Assembly: GCF_050587525.1 (NCBI RefSeq)
Contig: NZ_JBOBFT010000007.1
Location: 1 to 64,000 of the forward strand
Source: Plantibacter sp050587525
Lineage (GTDB): Bacteria; Actinomycetota; Actinomycetes; Actinomycetales; Microbacteriaceae
Direction: 5' to 3'
DNA: 64,000 nt
Shown here: positions 6,608 to 15,556 of the stretch, one piece after another
Layout of the letters: each line of letters opens with the position of its first letter
Position numbering within the stretch: position 1 is the first letter of the stretch
Program-made: the position numbers and the translations under genes
The notes under the pieces: model-generated
Told to the model about the DNA's origin: nothing
Databases searched by the model: none
Seen by the model: the letters and a program-made list of their open reading frames with translations, nothing else

Positions 6608-7774
6608 TCAACCGACTCCGGGCGGGTACAGGTAGCTCGCGACTGAGCTCGCCGGAACCACGCGCACGTTGTAGGCGTGCTTGTTGGCACCGTAGTTGTA
6701 CTCCTCGAGCACCACCGTGCCGTCGGCGTTCACGGCCTGCACGTAGGCGACGTGGTTGTAGGTGAACCAGGCGACGGAACCGGCGATGGCCGTGGTGCCC
6801 TGCTTGTACTGCCACGAGCTGGACCAGCCGTAGGCACTGCTCGGCGGAAGGCCGTTACCCCAGGTGAACGCCCAGTTGCCGTCGGGGGTGCCTGCGTCGC
6901 GGTTGAGGCGCCATGCGACGAAGTCGACGCATTCGCGGTAGTAGTAGCGCAGCGGCGAGAGACCACCGCCCTCGTTGTCCGAGGGCATGTTGTACCACGG
7001 GTAGTCGTCACCCTCGGCGCGCGCTGCGGAGACCTCGATCGAGTACTTCGCGTTGGTGACGGCCGCTGCCGCATCCAGCTGACGCTGGCGCTGGGCCAGT
7101 TCGTCCGGCGTGGTCGCCGTGTAGGCGTCGCGGGAGATGTTCGTGTCCGCGACCTGGTCGGAGACGACGACGCTCTGTGCGCCGGACGCCTTGAGGCTGG
7201 CCGATGCGGAGGTGCCGAACTCGTTCTTCGGGTCCGTGCTCGCCGCATAGGCGGGCAGAGCGACGGTCGCGAGGAGCGCGGGGACCAGGACGGCCATGGT
7301 GGCGATGCCTCGGACGGATCCGGGACGTGCGCCGGTCTTCTTGGGCTTGCGGACGGCGACGTCCTTCGAGCCCGGCTTGGCGCTCGACGAGGTGCGGATC
7401 GGTCCGGTCCGGACGGGGACCGTTCGTGCGACGGAGGGGGCGACCGGGGCAGCAGGAGCCTGAACGGCAGCGGGTGGAACGACGCTCTCGGCCTCGGAGA
7501 CGACGACCGGGGCGAGCGGAACGCTCGGCTCGGTTTCGGCGACGGGCGCTGCGGCCTCGTCCGCTTCGACGACGATCTCGGCTTCGATGACCTCGTCGGA
7601 GGACTGGATGACTGCTTCGCCGGTGACGGCTTCAGCGGCTTCGTCGGCGGCAACGGACGAGTCCGCGGATCGACCGTTCGCCTGCTCCTGAAGCCGCAGC
7701 TGTCGCCGGGTCAGTGGAGCGTCGCTTGGGTTGGTGCCGGCTCCATCGGGGCCGTTCGCGCCAGCTTCAGTCAA
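6608..7774 (-). CDS. Membrane-anchored or secreted CHAP-domain peptidoglycan hydrolase
   Basis: 388 aa from a TTG start, chosen because a perfect GGAGGA lies 6 nt upstream; an in-frame ATG at 7837 lacks such a site. Residues 1-150 are a Pro/Ala/Glu-rich cytoplasmic extension with PLTRRQLRLQEQ near the start, then a basic stretch and one hydrophobic span (about 156-178) ending in an AYA-type cleavage site. The C-terminal CHAP domain has catalytic Cys282 (YRECVDFVAWRL) and His341 (FTYNHVAYV). CHAP enzymes cut peptide cross-links or amide bonds in peptidoglycan, so a role in cell-wall remodelling is likely. The 150-residue extension before the export signal is unusual. Confidence 0.85.
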   Translation of the reverse strand: MTEAGANGPDGAGTNPSDAPLTRRQLRLQEQANGRSADSSVAADEAAEAVTGEAVIQSSDEVIEAEIVVEADEAAAPVAETEPSVPLAPVVVSEAESVVPPAAVQAPAAPVAPSVARTVPVRTGPIRTSSSAKPGSKDVAVRKPKKTGARPGSVRGIATMAVLVPALLATVALPAYAASTDPKNEFGTSASASLKASGAQSVVVSDQVADTNISRDAYTATTPDELAQRQRQLDAAAAVTNAKYSIEVSAARAEGDDYPWYNMPSDNEGGGLSPLRYYYRECVDFVAWRLNRDAGTPDGNWAFTWGNGLPPSSAYGWSSSWQYKQGTTAIAGSVAWFTYNHVAYVQAVNADGTVVLEEYNYGANKHAYNVRVVPASSVASYLYPPGVG

Positions 7775-8006
7775 GTGAGTTCCTCCGGCACCCCGCCAGC
7801 ACAGAGCTGCCCCGTCCGCCATAGGTATCGGCTTCAACGATCAAGAGACGGGCTAGGGAGGTGCCTTGATCGGTGTTCATCGGCCGGGTTGTGACCGCGA
7901 GAACAGGTGACAGCCTACGGGCTAACCCTAGGAATGTCACGTTTTCGTCACGAGCCGGAGGGCGTGTGGCGCATTTCCTCATCGTCGTCTCATAGAAGAC
8001 GCACAA
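7775..8006 (-). promoter_or_regulatory. Long leader region of the CHAP gene
   Basis: About 230 nt separate the DtxR-gene terminator from the TTG start. An inverted repeat with perfect 8-bp arms (CGATCAAG with CTTGATCG, 7838-7872) lies in it, and G-rich segments nearer the gene may fold. Similar hydrolase genes in actinobacteria often have riboswitch leaders, but I could not align this one to the c-di-AMP consensus along its length. Confidence 0.35.
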
Positions 8007-8031
8007 CCGGCCGAACGAACCACTCGGCCGG
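8007..8031 (-). terminator. Hairpin after the DtxR-family gene
   Basis: CCGGCCG with CGGCCGG and an 11-nt loop; on the minus strand it is followed by TTGTGCG. It lies 14 bp past the regulator's stop codon. Confidence 0.55.
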
Positions 8032-8044
8032 CCGCGAAGCCGCG

Positions 8045-8746
8045 TTACGCGGCGGGCGCGTCGACGAAGATGTGCGTCGCGAGCTCGTTGGGCAGCTCGA
8101 GGCCGTCCTCGAACCCGTCGATGTGCACGAGCACGTAGTTGCCCGCGGACGAGAAGCGACCGGTGCCGGACGGCATCACTCCGGACTGCTTGAGCTGCAG
8201 GAGCAGCTCGGGGTCCACCTGCGCCGGCTCGCCGAGGCGACGGATGGTCGCCGTGACGGGTTCCGTCGTTCCGGCGACGAGCGATGCGATGTTGACGACG
8301 CCCTGTGAGAAGGAGACGGCCGGGCTGTCTCCGAATTCGTCGAGCCCGGGGATCGGCGTGCCGTACGGGGACTCCGTGGGGTGGTTGAGCATCTCGAGCA
8401 GCTTGCGCTCGACCTGCTCGCTCATGACGTGCTCCCAGCGGCAGGCCTCTTCGTGCACGAACTCCCACTCGAGTCCGATGACGTCACTGAGCAGACGCTC
8501 GGCGAGCCGGTGCTTGCGCATGACGTGGACGGCCTTGCGGCGTCCTGCTTCGGTGAGTTCGAGGTGCCGATCGCCGGAGACGACGACGAGTCCGTCGCGT
8601 TCCATGCGGCCGACCGTCTGCGAGACGGTGGGACCGGAGTGCCCGAGGCGCTCCGAGATCCTGGCGCGCAGAGGGATGATGTTCTCTTCTTCCAGCTCGA
8701 GGATGGTCCTGAGATACATCTCCGTGGTGTCAATCAAATCGGTCAT
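8045..8746 (-). CDS. DtxR/IdeR-family metal-dependent transcriptional regulator
   Basis: 233 aa, starting at MTDLIDTTEMYLRTI with GGGAGG upstream. The three DtxR domains are visible: the N-terminal winged helix (LRARISERLGHSGPTVSQTV then GRMERDGLVVVSGDRHLELT), the dimerisation and metal-binding domain (HRLAERLLSDVIGLEWEFVH, EEACRWEHVMSE, HPTESPYGTPIPG), and a C-terminal SH3-like domain. The residues match the iron-binding DtxR/IdeR layout (Met, Cys, Glu and His in RKHRL, EACRWEH). It probably represses iron-uptake genes when Fe(II) is bound, but the manganese-responsive branch is not excluded. Confidence 0.9.
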   Translation of the reverse strand: MTDLIDTTEMYLRTILELEEENIIPLRARISERLGHSGPTVSQTVGRMERDGLVVVSGDRHLELTEAGRRKAVHVMRKHRLAERLLSDVIGLEWEFVHEEACRWEHVMSEQVERKLLEMLNHPTESPYGTPIPGLDEFGDSPAVSFSQGVVNIASLVAGTTEPVTATIRRLGEPAQVDPELLLQLKQSGVMPSGTGRFSSAGNYVLVHIDGFEDGLELPNELATHIFVDAPAA

Positions 8747-8816
8747 CGACGCCCTCCCTGCCCGATTGCACGTTTTCGAGCTAAGCCTAGTGTGAGTGGC
8801 TGACACTCCGGCGCAA

Positions 8817-8830
8817 CTAGAATCGGCTCA
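8817..8830 (+). promoter_or_regulatory. -10 box suggesting a leaderless serC transcript
   Basis: TAGAAT ends 7 nt before the serC ATG and no Shine-Dalgarno is present, so transcription would begin at or next to the A of the start codon. No good -35 element is seen at 16-18 bp. Confidence 0.5.
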
Positions 8831-9942
8831 TGCCGGAGATCATCATTCCTTCTTCCCTTCTGCCCGCCGACGGACGGTTCGGGTGCGGCCCGTCGAAGAT
8901 CCGCCCAGAGCAGCTCGCCGCTCTCGCGAACGCCGGTCCGTCCCTGCTCGGAACCTCTCACCGCCAGGCGCCCGTCAAGAACCTCGTCGGCAGCGTCCGA
9001 TCCGGTCTCGCGGAGCTCCTCAACGCTCCGGAGGGCTACGAGGTCGTCATCGGCAACGGCGGATCGACGGCGTTCTGGGATGCCGCGGCGTTCGGGCTCA
9101 TCGAGCAGCGCAGCCAGAACCTCGTCTTCGGCGAGTTCGGCCAGAAGTTCGCGAAGGCCGCCGCCGCTCCGTGGCTGACCGCCCCGGACGTCCGTGAGTC
9201 CGCTGGCGGCTCGCGCACCGAGTTCGAGGCCGTCGAAGGCGTGGACGTCTACGCGTGGCCGCACAACGAGACTTCCACGGGTGTCATGGCGCCGGTCACG
9301 CGCGTCCACGGCGACGATGGCGCGCTCACGGTCATCGATGCGACGAGCGCTGCCGGCGGCGTCGACTTCTCCGCAGCGGAGGCCGATGTCTACTACTTCG
9401 CCCCGCAGAAGAACTTCGCATCGGACGGCGGTCTGTGGCTCGCCCTCTTCTCCCCCGCCGCCATCGCACGCGTCGAGCGCATCGCCGCGAGCGGCCGGTA
9501 CATCCCCGAGTTCCTCAGCCTGAAGAACGCGATCGACAACTCGCGCCTCAACCAGACGCTCAACACCCCGGCACTGTCCACGCTCGTGCTCCTGGACGAG
9601 CAGGTGAAGTGGATCAACGGCAATGGCGGTCTCGCCTGGGCTTCGGCGCGCACGCTCGAGTCCTCCGGCGCCCTCTACGACTGGGCGGGTCGCACCGACT
9701 ACGTCACGCCGTTCGTCGAGAACCCGGAGCACCGTTCGCAGGTCGTCGTCACGATCGACTTCGACGATGCCATCGACGCTGCCGTCGTCGCCAAGACGCT
9801 CCGCGCGAACGGGATCGTCGACACCGAGCCGTACCGGAAGCTCGGCCGCAACCAGCTGCGAGTCGCGACGTTCACGGCCATCGACCCGGCCGATGTGCGC
9901 CAGCTCATCGCGAGCATCGAGCACGTGGTCGGCGCGCTCTGA
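8830..9942 (+). CDS. serC: Phosphoserine transaminase (SerC)
   Basis: 370 aa, the usual length of the actinobacterial branch. It converts 3-phosphohydroxypyruvate and glutamate to phosphoserine in serine biosynthesis, with PLP as cofactor. The substrate loop at the start (FGCGPSKIRPEQL), the glycine-serine PLP-phosphate site (IGNGGSTAFWDA) and the Schiff-base lysine Lys194 (YYFAPQKNFASDGG) are all present. It is read from a probably leaderless transcript, and a membrane protein gene follows after 7 bp. Confidence 0.95.
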   Translation: MPEIIIPSSLLPADGRFGCGPSKIRPEQLAALANAGPSLLGTSHRQAPVKNLVGSVRSGLAELLNAPEGYEVVIGNGGSTAFWDAAAFGLIEQRSQNLVFGEFGQKFAKAAAAPWLTAPDVRESAGGSRTEFEAVEGVDVYAWPHNETSTGVMAPVTRVHGDDGALTVIDATSAAGGVDFSAAEADVYYFAPQKNFASDGGLWLALFSPAAIARVERIAASGRYIPEFLSLKNAIDNSRLNQTLNTPALSTLVLLDEQVKWINGNGGLAWASARTLESSGALYDWAGRTDYVTPFVENPEHRSQVVVTIDFDDAIDAAVVAKTLRANGIVDTEPYRKLGRNQLRVATFTAIDPADVRQLIASIEHVVGAL

Positions 9943-9949
9943 ACACTGC

Positions 9950-11095
9950 GTGAACACTGAGCTGCACCCCGCGGACGGTGGGACGCGACGACCGCTCCGG
10001 AGTGCGCTCCGGAGCGGTTACGTCGTCGCCGTCCTGTGCTGGGTCGCCGCTTGGTGGTGGTTGGCCCGCGACGACGCGGCCGACCTCCCACCGTTGTTTC
10101 TCGCGCTGGCCGCCGGGATGCTGTGCGCGGTGAGCTTCACCAACCGCCTGCACCGGATCGAACGGGCCCGCACCCGCTGGGTCGTGCACAGCACCGTGGT
10201 CGGCGCCCTCGCGGTGGCACTCGCCTCGATCGAGGTCTTCGACGCTTGGTCCTTCCTATTCTCCGGCCGCCCCGCGTTCGTGTCCGGGACGATCTTCTTC
10301 GTCTTCATGGCGGCTCTCCCCTTCGGCGCGTGGTCGGCGGTGGCGCTCCTCGGGCAGCTGATCTTCACGATCGGCGACCGACGGCCCGCGCAGGTGGTCT
10401 CCGCACCGGCGTGGAGCGGCGAGCGCGGTGAATACGTCCTCACGATCGACGCGCTCAACACACGACTGTCGACCGCCCTGATCGGCTTCGGCGGTGGAGC
10501 GGTCATCGCCGTCGCCGCGTACTTCGGCGTCCTGTTCGGCCTCGTGCGCCTCGGAATCGGGTTCGGCCCCGGCACCCTCGTGCTCTCCGCGCCCGCCTTC
10601 GTCCTCGTCCTCTCCGCCTCGCAATGGACGATCAGGTCTCGGATGCACCCGCACACGATGCGGATCGCGGGCTCCGTCATCGAGCTTCGCGGCGACGGCA
10701 TGATGATGCGCAGCACGCCTCTCCCGCAGGTCCGAGCGGTGCGCCTGCGGTCGCAGGGCATCACGGCTCGCATCGAGTGCGAGACGACCGTCGGTCCGCT
10801 CACGCTGCTCGTCGGGCCTGGACGCGCTCCGCTCTGGACGAAACCCGACGGACCCCTCATCCCGACGTTTCCTGCCGGGCTCGTCCAACTGCTCGAACGC
10901 AACGGATTGCTCGCCGAGGCGACGTCGACACCCGAACGGATGCGCTTCAGCCGAGCACTACCTCAGCGCATGAGGGATCAGCGGCCGAGTCGGGGATCTT
11001 CCTCGAAGTCGTCGTCCTCGTCGGAGTCGTCGTCATCATCATCATCGTCGTCCTCGTCGGAGTCGTCTTCTTCAGACTCGTCTTCGTCCTCGTAG
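9950..11095 (+). CDS. Multi-pass membrane protein with poly-Ser tail overlapping an antisense gene
   Basis: 381 aa from a GTG 7 bp after serC; the start is the best in frame but has a weak ribosome site. Four to six hydrophobic segments lie between residues 25 and 225, followed by a soluble beta-rich domain (IRSRMHPHTMRIAGSVIELR and on) that resembles a small PH-like domain. The last 38 residues are almost pure Ser with some Glu and Asp and are encoded by the complement of the acidic end of the next gene, a 118-bp convergent overlap. Function unknown; it is probably expressed with serC. Confidence 0.65.
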   Translation: MNTELHPADGGTRRPLRSALRSGYVVAVLCWVAAWWWLARDDAADLPPLFLALAAGMLCAVSFTNRLHRIERARTRWVVHSTVVGALAVALASIEVFDAWSFLFSGRPAFVSGTIFFVFMAALPFGAWSAVALLGQLIFTIGDRRPAQVVSAPAWSGERGEYVLTIDALNTRLSTALIGFGGGAVIAVAAYFGVLFGLVRLGIGFGPGTLVLSAPAFVLVLSASQWTIRSRMHPHTMRIAGSVIELRGDGMMMRSTPLPQVRAVRLRSQGITARIECETTVGPLTLLVGPGRAPLWTKPDGPLIPTFPAGLVQLLERNGLLAEATSTPERMRFSRALPQRMRDQRPSRGSSSKSSSSSESSSSSSSSSSSESSSSDSSSSS

Positions 11096-11796
11096 TCGTC
11101 GTCGAGGTCGTCTTCATCGTCGCCGCCGTCGAGCGAGAGGACGCTCAGGTCCTCTTCCTCGACATCGTCCTCATCGTCGCCGTCCTCGTCATCGCCGTCC
11201 TCGTTCGCCGCGGCAACGGCGAGCTGGGCGGCGCGGTAGTCCGCGAGTCGTTCCGACCACGGCACCCACTGCGGGGCGAGGAGCGCTCCGTCGCCCGGCA
11301 TGAGCTCGGTCTCGAGCACGTTGGGAGCCGCATCGTCGCCCGTTCGCGACAACGTGACCGTCCAGAACCAGCCCGGGTAGCCCGCGAGCGTGTTGGCGAA
11401 GAGGAGTGAGACGAGGTGGTCGTCGATGACCGTGTAGCCGGCGGGCTCGCCGATCGTGCTTTCCGGTGTGATGCCGAGGAGCGCCGAGTGGGCGAGTTCG
11501 ACGGATGCGATCAACAGCTCATCGGGGATCGGTGGGCGTGCAGGTTCCACCGGTTCTGCGGGTTCTGCGGACTCGGCAGCGGTTTCAGGCTCGATGGACT
11601 CAGCGGCGTCGACGGACTCAGCAGTGTCGACGGACTCAGCAGTGTCGACGGACTCAGCTTCGACGGCGGGCGCAGCAACCTCAACGGCCTGGGCAGTGTC
11701 CTCGACGGCCTGCGCCGCCTGCTCGGCAGCGCGCTCGGCACGCTCCGCAGCGGCCGCTTGGACGGCCACGGGGTCGAACGGGTCGAGGTCAGGCAT
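10978..11796 (-). CDS. DUF3027-family protein with acidic tail
   Basis: 272 aa, starting at MPDLDPFDPVAVQAAA. It has an Ala/Glu-rich N-terminus with a 6-residue ESVDTA-type tandem repeat (about residues 50-72; 18-bp DNA repeat near 11590-11660), the DUF3027 core (about 95-195; ITPESTIGEPAGYTVIDDHL, PGWFWTVTLSR, WVPWSERL), and a tail of about 75 residues made almost only of Asp and Glu. DUF3027 is an actinobacterial family without a known function, often next to a cold-shock gene. Here it overlaps that gene by 8 nt. Confidence 0.85.
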   Translation of the reverse strand: MPDLDPFDPVAVQAAAAERAERAAEQAAQAVEDTAQAVEVAAPAVEAESVDTAESVDTAESVDAAESIEPETAAESAEPAEPVEPARPPIPDELLIASVELAHSALLGITPESTIGEPAGYTVIDDHLVSLLFANTLAGYPGWFWTVTLSRTGDDAAPNVLETELMPGDGALLAPQWVPWSERLADYRAAQLAVAAANEDGDDEDGDDEDDVEEEDLSVLSLDGGDDEDDLDDDYEDEDESEEDDSDEDDDDDDDDDSDEDDDFEEDPRLGR

Positions 11797-12169
11797 CCAG
11801 CTCGTCCGCCACCTTGCGCAGCACGGCAGCGATCTTCTTGCTGTGTGCGCTGTTCGGGTACTTGCCGCGACGGAGGTCTCCACCCATGCCATCGAGGAGC
11901 TTCACGAGGTCCTCGATGATGATGGCCATGTCGTCCGCCGGCTTGCGCTTGAGCTTCGCGAGGCTCGGCGGCTGCTCGAGGACGCGCACCGAGAGCGCCT
12001 GTGCCCCGCGCTTGCCGTCGGCGATGCCGAACTCGAGCCGGGATCCGGGCTTGACGGTGGTTCCGGCCGGGAGCGCCGACGCGTGCAGGAAGACCTCCTG
12101 GCCGTCATCGGAGCTGATGAAGCCGAACCCCTTCTCGTCGTCGTAGAACTTGACCTTGCCGGTGGGCAT
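11789..12169 (-). CDS. Cold-shock-domain protein with C-terminal extension
   Basis: 126 aa. Residues 1-65 are a cold-shock domain with the RNA-binding motifs (GFGFISSDDGQEVFLHAS for RNP1/RNP2). A helical extension of about 60 residues follows (ADDMAIIIEDLVKLLDGMGG and on), found in the larger actinobacterial cold-shock proteins. The start is set by GCGAGG upstream. It is the first gene of a pair with DUF3027. It probably binds single-stranded RNA or DNA. Confidence 0.88.
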   Translation of the reverse strand: MPTGKVKFYDDEKGFGFISSDDGQEVFLHASALPAGTTVKPGSRLEFGIADGKRGAQALSVRVLEQPPSLAKLKRKPADDMAIIIEDLVKLLDGMGGDLRRGKYPNSAHSKKIAAVLRKVADELDA

Positions 12170-12264
12170 GGAAACCTCGCTGTGGGTCATGCGCGGAACT
12201 GCGCGCCGTGCGGTGACCGCGCGGGCAGCACGGTCGAAATCGGGCCGTCGGCCCTCCACCCAGC

Positions 12265-13224
12265 TTAGTTGCTCGGTCGGCTCCGAGGCCGGAGGACCGG
12301 CCGGGCCGAGCTCTGGAGTCTCCGACGGAGCAGGAGCCCGGCTGCACCGAGGAGCAGCAGGACTGCGCCGACGGGTGCGACGAGCCCTGCGGCGGATCCA
12401 GTGTCCGGCAGGCGTGCGGCGCTCGGCGACGCGACGATCGGAGCCGCCGTCGGTTGCCCGGTCGGTTCGGTCGTCGGCGGCACGAGCGGCGGGATCGCCG
12501 ATGCAGGGATCACGCACGCGCCCACGGAGAACGAGCCGGTGTCACCAGCGGGCGAGACCTCCCCCGTGACCGGGTTGAGCGATGCCCCGTTGAACGTGAC
12601 CTCAGACCCGAGGACAGCGGGAAGGTCGATGCCGCGGGGCGCCGCGTCCGACACGTGGAGCGTGAAGCTGAGGACGGAGGCGGAGGCGTCGATGGCGTCG
12701 AACGGGAACTCGAATTGGGTCGGGACGATGCGAGGACTCCCCGGGATCTCGAGCGCGTCGTGATCGCTCAACCAGGTGAGTTGCGCGCCTTCCGGTGACG
12801 CTCCGACGGTGACCGTCTCGCCGGTCCCGCCCGCGGCACCGACGAGTTCGACGTCGAACGGCAGAGACCCCGTCGCCGGGAAGGTCGTGACGATGCCCTG
12901 TGACGGGGTCGGCGCACCGACCAACTCGAACTGCGGCCCGAGTGCTGTGACACTCGTTCCGAAGCGGAGGTCGACTGGTTCGGTCGGGAGCACCAGGTAG
13001 GACTCGCCGTCGGCGGATTCCGCGGTGGCGAGCGTGGTGTCGACGAGGTCGACCCGGAAGGTCCCTGCGCCGAGGTCGGTTACTCGAGAGAGGTAGTTGT
13101 CGCCGTCCGCGACCTCGCACAGCACATCTCCGGTCGCAGCCGTCGCGGGGCCGGCGAACGCCAGAACGCTGCCCGCTGCGAGCATTCCGGCCGCAACGAT
13201 CCCCCCTGTTCGTCGTTGAGTCAT
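12265..13224 (-). CDS. Secreted LPxTG-anchored surface protein
   Basis: 319 aa. Signal peptide 1-30 (GMLAAGSVLAFAGPATAA). Residues about 30-250 are beta-rich and show no family I recognise. The C-terminus has the full sortase signal: LPDTG, a hydrophobic span (AGLVAPVGAVLLLLGAAGLL) and a basic tail, so the protein should be linked to peptidoglycan. Two other LPxTG-type proteins lie in this window (41698-43119 and 58434-59639). No sortase gene is present here. The ribosome site before the ATG is poor. Confidence 0.8.
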   Translation of the reverse strand: MTQRRTGGIVAAGMLAAGSVLAFAGPATAATGDVLCEVADGDNYLSRVTDLGAGTFRVDLVDTTLATAESADGESYLVLPTEPVDLRFGTSVTALGPQFELVGAPTPSQGIVTTFPATGSLPFDVELVGAAGGTGETVTVGASPEGAQLTWLSDHDALEIPGSPRIVPTQFEFPFDAIDASASVLSFTLHVSDAAPRGIDLPAVLGSEVTFNGASLNPVTGEVSPAGDTGSFSVGACVIPASAIPPLVPPTTEPTGQPTAAPIVASPSAARLPDTGSAAGLVAPVGAVLLLLGAAGLLLRRRLQSSARPVLRPRSRPSN

Positions 13225-13314
13225 GTCAGGAAACGTAGCAGTAAGCAACATCTGTCGGCCAGACTTCGCCGCCACTCGTTCGCGCGCCGACTCGCCTGCC
13301 GTATCCTGGGAGTT

Positions 13315-13590
13315 GTGACTGAGGAGAATACGCCGAGCATCTCGCGGCCTGAACGAGTCCTGGCCTACATGGTCATGGCGATCGTCGTCGTGTCGATCGC
13401 CGCGTTCGTCGCGGTCATGATCGGCACCGCGACCGGCCTGCAGCAGGCGGACTTCGGGACCGGGGTATGGCCGATCGTGACGATCCTCCCGCTCATCGGC
13501 CTGCCGATCGCCTTCGCACTGGTCATCGCATTGATGATCGTCGGTGCGGTCAGACGCTCGCGCGAGTCCCGCGGATCGTCGTCGCACTGA
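13315..13590 (+). CDS. Small two-span membrane protein
   Basis: 91 aa from GTG with GGGAG just upstream (short spacing). Two hydrophobic helices (VMAIVVVSIAAFVAVMIG and ILPLIGLPIAFALVIALMIV) are followed by a basic Ser-rich tail. It lies 5 bp before the helicase-partner gene and is probably co-transcribed with it. No function is recognised. Confidence 0.7.
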   Translation: MTEENTPSISRPERVLAYMVMAIVVVSIAAFVAVMIGTATGLQQADFGTGVWPIVTILPLIGLPIAFALVIALMIVGAVRRSRESRGSSSH

Positions 13591-13595
13591 ACGCC

Positions 13596-15461
13596 ATGAG
13601 CGACGCCTTCGCGATGGCGCACCGGCTCCGGGAGGTGCCGGACGATGCGCTCCGCGAACTGCTGCGCGCACGCCGCACCCCACCGGCACGGATCGGCGAC
13701 TTCTTCGACCTGGCCGAATCACTCCTCGACGATGCGAGCGTCGGCCGAGCCCTGACGAGCCAGGACCGCGACACCCTCGCCGCTCTGGCCGCCACCACTC
13801 GCGGCGCGGACACCGTCGCCTCGATCGCGAGCGCGACCGGCCGCTCGATCGATGTGGTGCGCACCGCCCTCCGCGCTGCCGAACGCCTCTTCCTCGCGAC
13901 CATCGACGACTCCGATGACTCCGATGACTCCGGCGCCCACGCACGGGTGTCCGTCGTCGCCGCAGTCGCGAAGGTCTTCGCATCCTGGCCGACTCAGAAA
14001 CTGCCAACGGTCGACGAGCTCATCGCACCGCCCGCGCCGGACTTCCACCGACCCGGGCCGCTCGATCCGGCGTCAGCCGACCGGGTGAGCGCCGAACGCG
14101 CGACGCTCGGCGTCGGCGTCCTCGGCGAGAGTCTCCACGAGCTCGGCAGGGATCCCGCCCGCCAGCTCGGCCGTGGAGCGCCGTCGATGCCGGATCTGAA
14201 GCGCATGGCGGCCGCCGCGAACTCGACCGTCGACCAGGTCGAACTCATCCTCGGCACCGCCGCCCAGGCGGGACTCACGCTCGTCCTCGGCGGCTACATC
14301 CGGGTGAGCGAAGCCGGCGAGGAGTGGCTCGCATCGACGCTGCCGGCCCGATGGCGGTTCCTCGCCGAAGCGTGGCTTCAGACCGTCCCGGAGACTTTCC
14401 GCGACCGTGCCGTCGATGCGTATCGCAGCGGGTCGACCGACCTCTCCGCGGAACTCGCCTGGTGGTATCCGGCGGGTGGGGAAACACTGCGCACGGCCGT
14501 CGAGACGGTTCGGACCGCCGGAGAACTCCTCGGCGTGAGTGTGGAGGGAACCACCAGCACCCCGGGCAAGCTGCTCCTCGAGGGCGACGTCGTCGGCTCC
14601 GAGCAGGCCCTGGCGGCGCTCCTGCCACCCGAGGTGGACCAGGTGGTGCTCCAGGACGACCTGACCGTCATCGCCCTCGGCCCTCCCGAGGCGACGCTCG
14701 ACCGACGCCTGCGGCTGATGGCGGATCCGGAGGGTCGGGCCCAAGCATCCCGCTATCGGTTCACCTCGACGAGCGTCTCTCGAGCCCTCGCTGCAGGAGA
14801 GACCGCGGAGTCGCTCCTGGCCTTCCTCGCCTCCGTGTCGCTCACGGGGATCCCGCAGCCGCTCTCCTACCTCGTCACCGAATCGGAGCAGCGCTTCGGC
14901 CGGGTCCGCGTCGGGACGATCGGGGCCGTCGGCGACGGCTCGGTCGAAGCGGGTCGCGTGTCCTACGTCCGATCCGACGATGCCGGCGTGATCGGCGCCG
15001 TCAGCGTCGATCAGAGCCTCGCCCCGCTCGGCCTCCGCCACACCGACGAGCACCGGCTCACGAGCCGCCTCCCACCGGAGACCGTCTACTGGGCGCTCCA
15101 CGACGCGAAGTACCCGGTGGTCGCGGAGGACGAGCACGGCGAACCGCTCCAGGTGAAGCGCCAGCCGCCCGCCCGCCGGGCCGATGTCGAGCCCGCAGCC
15201 CCAGAACCGGACCTCGTCGCCCGTCTGCGCGCAGGGGACGCCGGCGACACGAGCAGGGCCTGGCTCACGAAGCAGCTGGAGATCGCGGTGCGGGACCACA
15301 CGCCCGTGACCGTCTCGGTCGTCTTCGGCGAGCGCCAGGCGACGTACACGATCGAACCGACGAGCTTGTCCGCGGGTCGACTCCGCGGTCTCGACCGGTC
15401 CGCGGACGTCGAACGCACCCTGCCGCTGTCCACGATCACCGAGGTGCTCGCTGCCGTCTGA
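13596..15461 (+). CDS. Helicase-associated domain protein (partner of XPB)
   Basis: 621 aa. It resembles the actinobacterial helicase_C_3 family usually encoded beside an XPB-type helicase. Recognisable parts are the early LREVPDDALRELLRARRTPP segment, winged-helix-like repeats in the first 300 residues, and the C-terminal block with TVYWALHDAKYPVV and a WYL-like end (ITEVLAAV). No ATPase motif is present. The conserved pairing suggests DNA-repair or remodelling work with the helicase 95 bp downstream. The family call is by layout and context. Confidence 0.75.
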   Translation: MSDAFAMAHRLREVPDDALRELLRARRTPPARIGDFFDLAESLLDDASVGRALTSQDRDTLAALAATTRGADTVASIASATGRSIDVVRTALRAAERLFLATIDDSDDSDDSGAHARVSVVAAVAKVFASWPTQKLPTVDELIAPPAPDFHRPGPLDPASADRVSAERATLGVGVLGESLHELGRDPARQLGRGAPSMPDLKRMAAAANSTVDQVELILGTAAQAGLTLVLGGYIRVSEAGEEWLASTLPARWRFLAEAWLQTVPETFRDRAVDAYRSGSTDLSAELAWWYPAGGETLRTAVETVRTAGELLGVSVEGTTSTPGKLLLEGDVVGSEQALAALLPPEVDQVVLQDDLTVIALGPPEATLDRRLRLMADPEGRAQASRYRFTSTSVSRALAAGETAESLLAFLASVSLTGIPQPLSYLVTESEQRFGRVRVGTIGAVGDGSVEAGRVSYVRSDDAGVIGAVSVDQSLAPLGLRHTDEHRLTSRLPPETVYWALHDAKYPVVAEDEHGEPLQVKRQPPARRADVEPAAPEPDLVARLRAGDAGDTSRAWLTKQLEIAVRDHTPVTVSVVFGERQATYTIEPTSLSAGRLRGLDRSADVERTLPLSTITEVLAAV

Positions 15462-15556
15462 CAACCGGGGTCGAACACCGGTTCCGTCGCCGACTCCCGG
15501 GGGACCGGCATCGCTGAGGGACGTCATCTCCGATCCGCGGGGTAGAGTTGAGGGCT

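Noticed and set aside
6677..7894. 405-aa open frame antisense to the CHAP gene
   Set aside because: Gly/Asp/Arg composition typical of antisense frames; no ribosome site.
7775..8006. c-di-AMP riboswitch upstream of the CHAP gene
   Set aside because: Only a short G-rich part resembles the consensus; the conserved 3' half is missing, so it is not annotated as a riboswitch.
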